A stretch of 64,000 nucleotides of DNA from CAYUQT01 sp964446835 (GTDB taxonomy: Bacteria; Planctomycetota; Phycisphaerae; UBA1845; JAFGLZ01). Below the pieces are notes generated by a model. That model was not told the origin of the DNA and searched no databases. It worked only from the letters and a program-made list of their open reading frames with translations. Position 1 is the first letter of the stretch, and every line of letters begins with the position of its first letter. The DNA is taken from the NCBI GenBank assembly GCA_964446835.1, contig CAYUQT010000015.1, forward strand, positions 102,848 through 166,847. The letters run 5' to 3'. Both the position numbers and the translations under genes were made by a program. Shown here in pieces: positions 27,527-36,294 of this stretch.

Positions 27527-28408
27527 CTAGGGAATGACCTTATTCAGCCTGTAGGTGATGATCCCCGAAGCCCCCGCCTGCTTCAATGCCGGGACCAGTT
27601 CTCGTTCGACCCGTTCCTCCACCACAACCTCGACGGCCACAAAATCGGCCTCCGCCAGCGAAGACAGCGTCGGCGACCGCTCGGCGGGCAGCAGCTTCAA
27701 CACCGCATCGAGAGACGATCGGGGAACGTTCATCTTCAACCCAACCTTCTCGCGGGCCTCAATCGCCCCCCGAAGCAGCAGCGCAATCGATTCGATCTTC
27801 CGCCGCTTCCACGGATCCGCCCACGCCGTACGGTTGGCAATCAGCCGCGTGGTGCTCGTCATCACCGTTGCGACCTCGCGAAGGTCGTTCGCCAGCAGGC
27901 TCGAACCGGTCTCCGTCACGTCGACAATGCCGTCGAGCAGCCTCGCTTTGACCTCCGTGGCGCCCCAACTGAATTCGACCTTCACGGTCAACCCGCGCTC
28001 CTGGAAGAAACGCCGGGTCACGCTGACCAGTTCGCTGGCCACGATCTTGCCGTCGAAGTCCTCCACACGGCGGATCGGCGACTCGTTCGGCACCGCCAGA
28101 ACCCATCGAACCGGCCGGGCCGTCGCCTTCGCGTAGATCAGCTCGCACACCTCCACCACGTCGCTTTCATTCTCGCACACCCAATCGTGGCCGGTCAGTC
28201 CCATATCGAGCACGCCGTCTTCAACGTAGCGGCTCATCTCCTGGGCACGAAACATGATGCATCGCAATTCGGGATCGTCGATCGACGGGAAGTAGCTTCG
28301 CGACCCGAGCGTAATACGAAAACCCGCTCGCGAGAACAGGTCCAACGTCGAGTCCGACAGGCTTCCCTTGGGAAGACCAATACGCAGGATGGATTCCGAC
28401 TGGGGCAC
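27527..28408 (-). CDS. hisG: ATP phosphoribosyltransferase, long form (HisG)
   Basis: A 293-aa enzyme for the first step of histidine synthesis (ATP + PRPP to phosphoribosyl-ATP). Motifs: LRIGLPKGSL at the N-terminus, DMGLTGHDWV, RRVEDFDGKIVAS, and the PRPP-binding VDVTETGSSLLAND. The C-terminal regulatory ACT-like domain (about residues 215-293, LKMNVPRSSLDAVLKLLP, ITYRLNKVIP) marks it as long-form HisG, which needs no HisZ and is feedback-inhibited by histidine. I prefer the GTG at 28408 (AAGGAG 6 bases upstream); a GTG at 28423 is possible. No other his gene is in the window. Confidence 0.92.
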   Translation of the reverse strand: MPQSESILRIGLPKGSLSDSTLDLFSRAGFRITLGSRSYFPSIDDPELRCIMFRAQEMSRYVEDGVLDMGLTGHDWVCENESDVVEVCELIYAKATARPVRWVLAVPNESPIRRVEDFDGKIVASELVSVTRRFFQERGLTVKVEFSWGATEVKARLLDGIVDVTETGSSLLANDLREVATVMTSTTRLIANRTAWADPWKRRKIESIALLLRGAIEAREKVGLKMNVPRSSLDAVLKLLPAERSPTLSSLAEADFVAVEVVVEERVERELVPALKQAGASGIITYRLNKVIP

Positions 28409-28462
28409 TCTGAACTCCTTCACATATCTCCAATCATGGTGCAGCCCGCTGAAACCTGGGAA

Positions 28463-29374
28463 CTACCTCGAACGGCTCCGCGGACGTCTTGCCGAATGTC
28501 CTGATGCCTTCTTGCCGGCCCGAGGGGCCTTCGATGGCGTGCCTCGGCTCGGCGAAGCGCCCCCGCCTTTGGTCGCAACGACGGGTCGAGACGGGCGTTT
28601 CTGTGCCGGAGATGCCTTGGTGGCAGGTTTGGACGGACGGGCTCGCGTCGCTGCCGACGGACGCACCGCCTTCGGAGAGGCCTTGGGAGCCGCCTTGAGG
28701 GCAGCCTTCGCCGCCGCGGCCGCCTGAGCCGCCGCCTGGCGAGCACGCAGCGTGGCCATGGCAGCGTCGAACCGCTCTTCGCTGTACCGACGGAAGAGCG
28801 ACGTAAACGCATAGGACTCTGAGGCCGGAATCACCCGCTGGAGAAACGCCTGCACTTCCTGCAGCGTAGCCTCCGGGTCAACCAGCTCCTCCGCCTGAAG
28901 CACAGCAAATACCTGTTGGTCGACGGGAATCGAATGCCCCCCAAATGACATCAGGCCCACGCCCGCCAGAACCATGGGGTCGACACCCTTGAGCATCTCA
29001 ATCGCCTTGAGGGCCTCCCGCTTGCCTTTCTCCTTCAGGTTGTCCAGGCTCGGGCTGTGATGGCGCCGGTAGACCTGGTTCAGCGCGTGGACGATCTGGG
29101 TGGCCTTCTCGAAGGCATGGGGAAAGCCCGATCCCATCAGTTCCACCAGATCCGGCGGATGGCTCACGCGGAGTTCGTTCAGGTCTACCATGCTGGATCG
29201 GATCCGATCCAGCATCTTTCGGGCTCGAGCCAGCGTCGTGCCCTGAAGCAAAATGCCCAGCAGAAGCTGATCCGTAGGGTCGGCAGGCTCCTTCAGTTGG
29301 GGCTTGCCGTGTTGCTGTCTCAGCCGGGCGTACAGTCGGTTGATCTTGCGGGCGTACTCGGTGGCGTGCCTCAT
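28463..29374 (-). CDS. HhH-GPD-like protein with histone-H1-like tail
   Basis: A 303-aa protein. Residues 30-200 resemble the endonuclease III fold: a QLLLGILLQGTTLARARKML helix pair like the start of the family, a helix-hairpin-helix at 131-150 (MVLAGVGLMSFGGHSIP) and VDQQVFAVLQ with Asp152 at the position of the catalytic Asp. The catalytic Lys normally two residues after GVG is absent (LMS), and the C-terminal 4Fe-4S Cys cluster is missing. Residues 211-303 are Ala/Lys/Pro/Ser-rich (KAALKAAPKASPKA), like a histone H1 tail. It probably binds DNA or RNA rather than acting as a glycosylase. Its ATGA overlaps the rbfA stop. Confidence 0.6.
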   Translation of the reverse strand: MRHATEYARKINRLYARLRQQHGKPQLKEPADPTDQLLLGILLQGTTLARARKMLDRIRSSMVDLNELRVSHPPDLVELMGSGFPHAFEKATQIVHALNQVYRRHHSPSLDNLKEKGKREALKAIEMLKGVDPMVLAGVGLMSFGGHSIPVDQQVFAVLQAEELVDPEATLQEVQAFLQRVIPASESYAFTSLFRRYSEERFDAAMATLRARQAAAQAAAAAKAALKAAPKASPKAVRPSAATRARPSKPATKASPAQKRPSRPVVATKGGGASPSRGTPSKAPRAGKKASGHSARRPRSRSR

Positions 29375-29838
29375 GCGATTTCTCCCGACAAGGGATTGGC
29401 GTCTCCGACCTCGCCGGTTGGATCGGGCGAATCGGCCGGTGATGCCGGCGCCGCCTCGGCGGCACGAGCCTGGCGTTGAGCATCGATCTGCCGCAGTTCC
29501 TCGCTGATCTGGTCGATCAGCTCCATCGTCTTCAACTGCTTCTTGATACCCCGATCGGCCACAAACCGCAGTTGCGGACAGTGGCGGGTCGTCAGGCTCT
29601 TGGCCAGGATCGTCTGCAAATAGCTTCGGGCATGTTCCAGCCCGGTCATCGTCAACCGTTCTCGCGTCTCATCGCCCATCACGCTGACGAAGACGCGGGC
29701 GTGCATGATGTCCTCGCTCACCTCAACGCGCGTAATGCTGATCATCGTCCCGAGTCGAGGGTCCGACAGCCTCGTGGCCATTGCCTGACTCAGGACCTGT
29801 CGGATCGTGCTGGCCAGCTTCTCCGTGCGACGCGACAT
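29371..29838 (-). CDS. rbfA: 30S ribosome-binding factor RbfA
   Basis: A 155-aa KH-type ribosome-maturation factor. The RbfA pattern is clear: RRTEKLASTIRQVLSQAM, DPRLGTMISITRVEVSEDI, ARVFVSVMGD, and HARSYLQTILAKSLTTRHCPQLRF followed by DRGIKKQLKTMELI. The C-terminal 40 residues are a low-complexity extension. The gene starts 3 bases after the DUF503 stop and overlaps the next gene by 4 bp, within the nusA-infB operon. It assists 16S rRNA 5'-end processing and cold adaptation by family knowledge. Confidence 0.92.
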   Translation of the reverse strand: MSRRTEKLASTIRQVLSQAMATRLSDPRLGTMISITRVEVSEDIMHARVFVSVMGDETRERLTMTGLEHARSYLQTILAKSLTTRHCPQLRFVADRGIKKQLKTMELIDQISEELRQIDAQRQARAAEAAPASPADSPDPTGEVGDANPLSGEIA

Positions 29839-29841
29839 AGT

Positions 29842-30123
29842 CTAATACAACTCAATCTCATAGGTGATCAGGCCGGCGTCCCTCGCCATCCTGAGTTCGT
29901 CCACAATCTTGTGCAAACAGCTCTCCACAAACCGCGACTCGTTGGCGACCATCGCAATGCCCAGAACCGCCCGCTGATGGCAATCCAGTGCATCGACCTC
30001 CGCCACCGAGATATTGTGCGAGCCGGCCAGGCGGTCCTTGAGACTCTTGATCACCCGGCGCTTGTCCTTCAGGTTCACGGCCCCCATCACGTGGAGTTCG
30101 GCCCGCAACACACCCACGATCAT
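29842..30123 (-). CDS. DUF503 (YlxP-like) protein
   Basis: A 93-aa protein matching the DUF503/YlxP family (VGVLRAELHVMGAVNLKDKRR and a following KDRLAGSHNISVAEVDALD, then IGVAMVANES-type strand seen here as LGIAMVANESRFVESCLHKI). Such proteins sit between infB and rbfA in many bacteria, as here, and are thought to act in ribosome biogenesis. The ATG at 30123 is preceded by GAGGTG. Confidence 0.9.
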   Translation of the reverse strand: MIVGVLRAELHVMGAVNLKDKRRVIKSLKDRLAGSHNISVAEVDALDCHQRAVLGIAMVANESRFVESCLHKIVDELRMARDAGLITYEIELY

Positions 30124-30158
30124 GAGCCACCTCGTTACCCGCCGAGCACACTGCCGGA

Positions 30159-32996
30159 TCAGCTCAGCTTGCGGGCCACATCGACGATCTCATATGCTTC
30201 CACCGTGTCTCCAGAATGGATGTCGTCGTAGCCCTGTATCTTCAGGCCGCACTCGAACCCGGCCCGAACCTCCCGCACGTCGTCCTTGACCCGACGCAGT
30301 GAAGCGATCTCGCAGTTGTCGCGAATCACCGCTCCGTTGCGGATCAGACGTACACGATTCTGACGGCCGATCACGCCGTCCTGGACATAACAGCCGGCCA
30401 CGGTACCGACCCGGGAAATATTGAATACCTGGCGAACCTCAAGCCGCCCCTTGTACTCCTCGCGGTGCTCCGGCTCCAACAGACCTTCCAGGGCCTTGCG
30501 GATATCGTCGGTCACCTCGTAGATCACCTTGTACAGCCGGATGTCCACGCCCATTTCCTGAGCCAGCCGTTTGGCGCCGTCATCGGCTACAACCCAGAAA
30601 CCGATGACGATCGCGTTGCACGTCGCTGCCAGCGTCACATCGCCTTCCGTAACGGCCCCGATCCCGTCCAGCATGATCCGAAGACGCACTTCGTCCTGGG
30701 GGAACCGGCTCAACTCGGCACGAAGTGTCTCCAGCTTGCCGTGCGTGTCCGACCGCAGAATGACATTGAGTTCGGGCACCTCGCCCGCCTGCCGCTGCCG
30801 GAAGATCTCCTCCAGCGTCTTGGGCTTGGCGGCCTCGGCCAGAGAAGCCGAACGCGCGCGATCCTGTTGCTCCTGGGCAATCTCCTTGGCCAGCCGAAGG
30901 TCGTCGAGCTGATAGAATCGCTCCCCGGCCGTCGGAACCACGTCCAACCCGCTCAGACGAACCGGCGTACCCGGCGTGGCCTCCTTGAGCGCCTGCCCGC
31001 GGTCGTCATGCATCGAACGAATCCGACCTTGAGCCGTTCCGCACAGGATCAGCGAACCCGCCCGGAGGGTCCCCTCCGTCACCAGCAGCGTCGCCACGGA
31101 GCCTTCGCCCTTGCGCTCCTCGGCCTCGATGATCCAACCGGTGGCCGGCACATCCGGATCTGCCTGCAATTCGAGCAGTTCGGTCAGGGTCGTCAGGTGC
31201 TGCAGGAGCTCCGGAATCCCCTCTCCCGAAACGGCCGACGTCTTGATCACGTCCGTTTCGCCGCCCCACTCCGTCGGGGTGAGATTCTCCTCGGCGAACT
31301 GGCCGTAGATCCGGTTGATATCCACGCCCGGCAGATCGATCTTGTTCAGCGCGATCACGATGGGTACGTCCGCCGCCCGCGCGTGGCGAATCGCCTCGCG
31401 TGTCGTCGGCATGATGCCGTCGTCGGCGGCCACCACAAGCACCACCACGTCGGTCATGTTGGCCCCGCGGCTTCTCATGCTCGTGAAGGCCTCGTGACCC
31501 GGCGTGTCGATGAACGTCACGTCGTAGCCGCCCTGTTTGAATCGATAGGCACCGATCTGCTGCGTGATCCCGCCCGCCTCGCGATCGACCTCACGCGACT
31601 TACGGATCGCGTCCAGCAGCGATGTCTTGCCGTGATCGACGTGTCCCAGCAGCGTCACCACGGGGGGACGCGGCTCCAGATGGCCCCGAGTCCGCTTCTC
31701 GAAATCCTCCCTCAGGAGATCCAGGCGGCTGCGGGCCTGCCTGACGACCAGATCCACGCCAAACCCTCCTGCCACCTGCCGAGCCGTTTCACCGTCGATA
31801 ATATCCGTGATCCGAAGCATCTTGCCCAGCTCCGTCAGCTTCGGAAAAACCCGGGCGAATCCAATCCCGATCGTCGAACAGAAATCCTTCAGTGCGATCG
31901 GCTCTTCGATCTCGAACGCCTCTTCCTTCGGACGGCCCACCGGACGCGGACCCGCCTTCGTTTCTGCGGCACGACGCCGAAGCCCCCCGCGCTCGCCGGC
32001 GGCCTTCAATCGCTCTTCTCGCTCGATCAGGTCTCGATCGCGGAACTCGCGAATGCGCTCCTCGGCCTCCTCCGGACTCGCTCCGGTGCGCCGCGGGTTG
32101 ATGCGATGCTTGGCGGCCTTAGCGGCCTTGGCGGCATCTTCGGTTTCCCCCACGGTTTCTTTCTTCTTCCCTCGCCGGATACCCGTCTCGCCCCCACGCT
32201 CGGGCGGAAGGATCGGTGGCATCGGACCGCTTCGAACAAACGATGTTCGAGGACGAGGACGAAACTCCGGTTCCGGCGTCCCCATACGAATGACCTGGGG
32301 GCCCTGCAACTGAGCGGGGGCGGGACGCAACAACTGAGGACCTGCCGGAGCGATCTTCTCGGGCTTGGCGGACGATTCCTCCGCTTCCGGCGCCTCGGCG
32401 GCCAGCTCTACCGATTCCACTGACTCCTCCTCTGAGACAGCCGCCGGAGCTTCCCCCTCCATGGCAGGCACAGCAACCTCCCCCGGAACAGACGGGGAAG
32501 ACTCAACAACTCCCTCTCCTATAGGCTCTGCCGGCACAACCTCCACAGTGAGAGGAGCCTCTGCCGATACTTCAACCGGTGTCTCAACCGACACCGGCTC
32601 TTGAACCGCTCCGAACGCCTCGGCCACCGGCTCGACGGAAACCTCGGCCACCGCGGCGGGCTCAGCCCCCTCACCCGGCTCGCCCTCGACGGATGCCCCG
32701 CCTTCAGTATCGTCCTCGGAAAGGGCCACCGAACCCTCGTCGCCCTCGCCGTGTCCGACTCGCCTGCGGCTTGTCTTCTTGCGAACGCTGTCGAGGTTGA
32801 CTCGCTCCGCCGTTTCCGCAGCGGTTTCGTGACTCCCCTCGCTGAACCACTCACGAATCGTCGCTTCGAGGCCGGCGGACAGTACGGCCATATGATTCTT
32901 CAGATCAAGGCCTTCGGCATGGCACTTGTCGAGAATGGCCTTGCTCGTCACACCCAGCTCCTTGGCCAGAATGTGTACCCGCATTTGCTTTGCCAA
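30159..32996 (-). CDS. infB: Translation initiation factor IF-2
   Basis: A 945-aa GTPase that brings fMet-tRNA to the 30S subunit. The start is most likely the TTG at 32996: GGAGGA lies exactly 6 bases upstream, and the product M-A-K-Q-M-R-V-H-I-L-A-K-E-L-G-V matches IF-2 N-termini; the ATG at 33017 would include that site. Residues 50-420 are a long acidic, Ala/Pro/Glu-rich region; the G domain (about 440-610) has GHVDHGKTSLLDAIR, the Gly-Gly-Ile-Thr-Gln switch, DTPGHEAF and NKIDLPG; the C-terminal beta barrels follow. Codirectional downstream of nusA by 60 bases. Confidence 0.95.
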   Translation of the reverse strand: MAKQMRVHILAKELGVTSKAILDKCHAEGLDLKNHMAVLSAGLEATIREWFSEGSHETAAETAERVNLDSVRKKTSRRRVGHGEGDEGSVALSEDDTEGGASVEGEPGEGAEPAAVAEVSVEPVAEAFGAVQEPVSVETPVEVSAEAPLTVEVVPAEPIGEGVVESSPSVPGEVAVPAMEGEAPAAVSEEESVESVELAAEAPEAEESSAKPEKIAPAGPQLLRPAPAQLQGPQVIRMGTPEPEFRPRPRTSFVRSGPMPPILPPERGGETGIRRGKKKETVGETEDAAKAAKAAKHRINPRRTGASPEEAEERIREFRDRDLIEREERLKAAGERGGLRRRAAETKAGPRPVGRPKEEAFEIEEPIALKDFCSTIGIGFARVFPKLTELGKMLRITDIIDGETARQVAGGFGVDLVVRQARSRLDLLREDFEKRTRGHLEPRPPVVTLLGHVDHGKTSLLDAIRKSREVDREAGGITQQIGAYRFKQGGYDVTFIDTPGHEAFTSMRSRGANMTDVVVLVVAADDGIMPTTREAIRHARAADVPIVIALNKIDLPGVDINRIYGQFAEENLTPTEWGGETDVIKTSAVSGEGIPELLQHLTTLTELLELQADPDVPATGWIIEAEERKGEGSVATLLVTEGTLRAGSLILCGTAQGRIRSMHDDRGQALKEATPGTPVRLSGLDVVPTAGERFYQLDDLRLAKEIAQEQQDRARSASLAEAAKPKTLEEIFRQRQAGEVPELNVILRSDTHGKLETLRAELSRFPQDEVRLRIMLDGIGAVTEGDVTLAATCNAIVIGFWVVADDGAKRLAQEMGVDIRLYKVIYEVTDDIRKALEGLLEPEHREEYKGRLEVRQVFNISRVGTVAGCYVQDGVIGRQNRVRLIRNGAVIRDNCEIASLRRVKDDVREVRAGFECGLKIQGYDDIHSGDTVEAYEIVDVARKLS

Positions 32997-33056
32997 AGAC
33001 TGTCCTCCGATATACATTCGCCACCCGCACCCAACCGATCCGAAAGACCTGTCGAA

Positions 33057-34490
33057 TCAACCGGCACTGGGCGATGAATTCTCCTCTGGAATACTCGCCG
33101 GACTCTCCACAGGTTCCGGCGAGGCCACCGGCAGCTCGGCCTCGGCAACGGACAACTCCTCCGCCGGAGCCTCGGCAACTGCTTCTTCAGCCGACGCGCT
33201 GCGAAACGCCAGATCCTCCGCGCCGACAGCCGCATCACCCGATGCGGCAGCAGCGGCTTCAGCGGCAGCCGCCGCAGTGGCCGCCGCCTCAGTGGCCTTG
33301 GCCTTCTCGGCGGCCTCCTTGGCCGCCTGCATTTCGGCACCGATACGCTTGGCATGCTCGCTGGCAATCGTGATGATCCGCTCGGCCACTTCGCGTGTCA
33401 CACCCAGCTCGCCGAGCTCCTTCACCAGCGGATCGACCCCCACCTCTTCGACGTCCATCAAATTGACGATCCCCAGGGCGATCAGCTTGTTGAAGAGCAC
33501 ATCCTGGACGCCCTCGATCGTCTTGAGGACCTTCTCCATGTCGTCCAGGCCCTTGTTGTATTCACCCGGCGTCAGGATATCGATGTCCCAACCCGTCAGG
33601 CGGGCCGCCAAGCGGACGTTCTGACCTCGCTTGCCGATCGCCAGCGACAACTGATCCTCGGCCACGACAACCGTCGCCCGATTCAGTTCAAAGCACAACG
33701 CGGTCTCCTGAACCTCCGCCGGTTTCAGCGCGTTGCCGATGAGAATCTGGGACGATTCGTTCCATCGAACGATGTCGATCTTCTCGCCGCCCAGTTCGTC
33801 CACAATATTCTTGATCCGGCTGCCGCGCACCCCGACGCACGCCCCCACGGCATCGACACGACTGTCGATGCTGCTGACCGCCACCTTCGTGCGATAGCCG
33901 GCTTCACGAGCCAGAGCGCGAATCTCAATGACCCTCTCGGCCACTTCCGGCACTTCCAGCTCGAACAGACGACGGATCAGATCCGGATGCGTCCGGCTGA
34001 GGATGATCTTCACGGCATGCGGCGCCTCGCGCACGTCCAGCACCATCGCCCGAAGCCGTTCCCCGGGGTTGTGCGTCTCGCCGGGGATCTGCTCGCTGCG
34101 AGGCAGGAACCCCTCGGCCCGCCCCAGATTGACCACCAGGGCGCCCCCTTCAAACCGGGACACCGTACCGGTCACGATCTGCCCTTTGCGCTCTGCGAAT
34201 TCCTCAAAAATGCTGCCCCGCTCGGCCTCGCGTATCTTCTGAATCATCACCTGCTTGGCCGTCTGGGCGGCAATGCGCCCCAAGGCGGTCATGTCAAAGG
34301 GCTGCCCGTTGCGCAAGGCAATGATGTCACCCGTCCCCCGATTGATCGTACAGGTGATCTCGTCCGTGGGCGCACTCGTCTTGCGGATGGCCGAAATGAT
34401 CGCCTGTTCGAGATCGGCGAAGACGGCGTCCTTCTCGATATTCCTCTCGCGGCAGATGCCGTCGATGATGCGCAGCATGTCAACGTTCAT
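33057..34490 (-). CDS. nusA: Transcription termination/antitermination factor NusA
   Basis: A 477-aa protein with the NusA layout: N-terminal RNA-polymerase-binding domain (ILRIIDGI-type start, LEQAIISAIRKT), S1 domain (GQIVTGTVSRFEGGALVVNLG), KH1 (TKVAVSSIDSRVDAVGACVGVRGSRIKN), KH2 (VAEDQLSLAIGKRGQNVRLAARLTGWDI) and helix-hairpin-helix segments (FNKLIALGIVNLMDVEEVG). The last about 100 residues are an Ala/Glu-rich tail that resembles the low-complexity region at the N-terminus of the IF-2 downstream. It heads the nusA-infB-DUF503-rbfA cluster. rimP is not upstream; the preceding gene is an ABC ATPase with its own terminator. Confidence 0.94.
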   Translation of the reverse strand: MNVDMLRIIDGICRERNIEKDAVFADLEQAIISAIRKTSAPTDEITCTINRGTGDIIALRNGQPFDMTALGRIAAQTAKQVMIQKIREAERGSIFEEFAERKGQIVTGTVSRFEGGALVVNLGRAEGFLPRSEQIPGETHNPGERLRAMVLDVREAPHAVKIILSRTHPDLIRRLFELEVPEVAERVIEIRALAREAGYRTKVAVSSIDSRVDAVGACVGVRGSRIKNIVDELGGEKIDIVRWNESSQILIGNALKPAEVQETALCFELNRATVVVAEDQLSLAIGKRGQNVRLAARLTGWDIDILTPGEYNKGLDDMEKVLKTIEGVQDVLFNKLIALGIVNLMDVEEVGVDPLVKELGELGVTREVAERIITIASEHAKRIGAEMQAAKEAAEKAKATEAAATAAAAAEAAAAASGDAAVGAEDLAFRSASAEEAVAEAPAEELSVAEAELPVASPEPVESPASIPEENSSPSAG

Positions 34491-34601
34491 GTCATCAACC
34501 CTTATTCACTTGTCGCGCCCGCGGCGGACTGTCCGTGGAGCACTTCCTTCATCATGCCTTCACCGGCATCGGGCAGCGCGGTCACGCGTTCCTCAATCCG
34601 G

Positions 34602-34638
34602 CAAACAAAAAAGTGGGCACCGCACAGCCGCCCACTTT
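34602..34638 (-). terminator. Rho-independent terminator of the ABC ATPase gene
   Basis: AAAGTGGGC (34610-34618) and GCCCACTTT (34630-34638) form a perfect 9-bp stem with an 11-base loop, followed on the minus strand by a T-rich run (TTTTGTTT). It separates the ABC ATPase gene from nusA, which must therefore have its own promoter in the following 110 bases. Confidence 0.75.
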
Positions 34639-34746
34639 CGGACCCGAAGCGATCTGAATGCGGACTCACCCCGCTAACGCATCGCAAGCCCCCTTTCGAT
34701 GCGTCTCAGCCTACCTGCATGGACCACCCCGTGCTCGTCCAGTGGA

Positions 34747-35886
34747 CTACGCACGGGAGGTTGCTCCGTTGCCGCTCAGGCTGATATTCACACCCGCTTC
34801 TCCGGGTTCGAAAAAATGCACCCGGCTCATGTCCAGGTGCATCGCCAGGTCCTGTCCTTCACGGACCCGGCTGTGCGAATCCACACGACAAACAAGGTGA
34901 TCGTGACTCGGGGTCGAAAAGTAAACGTCCATCTTGTCGCCCAGAGGTTCCACCACGCTCACCTTCACACGCAAAACGTTCTCCGTGCCGGCAAAACCAC
35001 CATCATCACGATCGGAAATGCACTCGGGACGAACCCCGAGAACCACCTCTCGACCCACATGACCACCGACCCGTCGTCCCAGATCGTCCGGCAGTGCGAT
35101 CCGGCTCGACCCCTCGTCGAACCAGACCGACCCATCCTGACCTGCCAGCCGACCCGTCAAGAAGTTCATCGGAGGCGTCCCCATAAAACCACCCACGAAC
35201 CGATTCACCGGATAATCGTAGATGTTCAGCGGAGATGCCACCTGCTGAACCCATCCGTCCTTCATCACCACCACACGATCACCCAACGTCATCGCCTCTT
35301 CCTGATCGTGCGTCACATAGATCGTCGTCGTCTGCAACCGACGATGGAGCTTCTTCAACTCCGCCCGCATCTCGATGCGAAGCTTGGCGTCCAGGTTGCT
35401 GAGCGGCTCGTCGAAGAGAAACGCCTTCGGGTTGCGAACAATCGCCCGACCGACCGCCACCCGCTGTCGCTGCCCGCCCGAGAGGGCCTTGGGCTTGCGG
35501 TCCAACAACCCTTCAATACCCAGCATCCTCGCCGCTTCGCGAACCTTTCGGTCGATCTCGTCCTTCGGCACCTTGCGAAGCTTCAGACCAAACGCCATGT
35601 TCTTGTACACCGTCATATGCGGGTACAAGGCGTAGTTCTGAAACACCATCGCGATGTCGCGGTCCTTCGGAGCAACATCGTTCACGACGCGATCACCAAT
35701 CCAGATCGCGCCGCTGCTGATCTCCTCGAGACCCGCCACCATCCGAAGCGTGGTGCTCTTGCCACAACCTGACGGACCGACCAGTACCACGAACTCGCGG
35801 TCGGCAATGTGCAGGTTCATCCGATCCACCGCTCTAACCCCGCCGGGATAGAGTTTGGTGACATCCTCAAGGATGACCTGTGCCAT
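34747..35886 (-). CDS. ABC transporter ATP-binding protein, UgpC/MalK type
   Basis: A 379-aa ATPase of the sugar-importer class. Walker A GPSGCGKS, Q-loop FQNYALYPHM, signature LSGGQRQR, Walker B AFLFDEPLSNLD and switch His in YVTHDQEEA are all present; the C-terminal third (from about residue 235) is the MalK-type TOBE regulatory domain with VLGVRPE. Such ATPases can serve several sugar-binding permeases; none is nearby, so this is an orphan, possibly shared, ATPase. A near-consensus promoter precedes it and a terminator follows. Confidence 0.92.
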   Translation of the reverse strand: MAQVILEDVTKLYPGGVRAVDRMNLHIADREFVVLVGPSGCGKSTTLRMVAGLEEISSGAIWIGDRVVNDVAPKDRDIAMVFQNYALYPHMTVYKNMAFGLKLRKVPKDEIDRKVREAARMLGIEGLLDRKPKALSGGQRQRVAVGRAIVRNPKAFLFDEPLSNLDAKLRIEMRAELKKLHRRLQTTTIYVTHDQEEAMTLGDRVVVMKDGWVQQVASPLNIYDYPVNRFVGGFMGTPPMNFLTGRLAGQDGSVWFDEGSSRIALPDDLGRRVGGHVGREVVLGVRPECISDRDDGGFAGTENVLRVKVSVVEPLGDKMDVYFSTPSHDHLVCRVDSHSRVREGQDLAMHLDMSRVHFFEPGEAGVNISLSGNGATSRA

Positions 35887-35947
35887 GCACTCGCACCTAA
35901 ATGCTTACCGTCGCGATTGCTACGAAAGCGGCAACGCAAAACTGCAC

Positions 35948-35975
35948 ATTATAAGGCAAGTGGCGAACCTGTCAA
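35948..35975 (-). promoter_or_regulatory. Strong sigma-70 promoter of the ABC ATPase
   Basis: On the minus strand a perfect TTGACA (35975-35970) and a perfect TATAAT (35953-35948) are separated by 16 bases, about 60 bases before the gene start. This is the best promoter in the window. Confidence 0.75.
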
Positions 35976-36294
35976 CGCATTTTGAAGTCATCCACCATGT
36001 TAACACCTTCGGCAGATCCGCTCAACGCCCACAGAAGTGACCAGACACGCTGCTCGCCCCCACTCACTCGAAATGTTACCCAAGATCAACACCCCGAGCG
36101 TCTTGGCTCACTGCGGCTCCCCCAAATGACCCCCCGCCCCCCAGATTACAACAGATGAACAATAGACATTATTGCCCGATTCGCAGATTCCACCCCCTAC
36201 CCACGAAGCCGAACCAACTCTATCCCCTGAATCCAGCGAGTCGATCCCCACCGTATCCGGAGGCTCGGATGATCTCCCCCGGAACAGACGGCGG
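35976..36294. other. Intergenic region without recognisable features
   Basis: About 320 bases between the ABC ATPase promoter and the 3' end of the ResB-like gene. It has a lower GC content than the genes around it and C-rich runs. I see no gene, RNA or hairpin that I can support. Confidence 0.5.

Noticed and set aside
34502..34687. Small minus-strand frame between the ABC ATPase and nusA
   Set aside because: It crosses the terminator hairpin and has no ribosome binding site or recognisable protein pattern.
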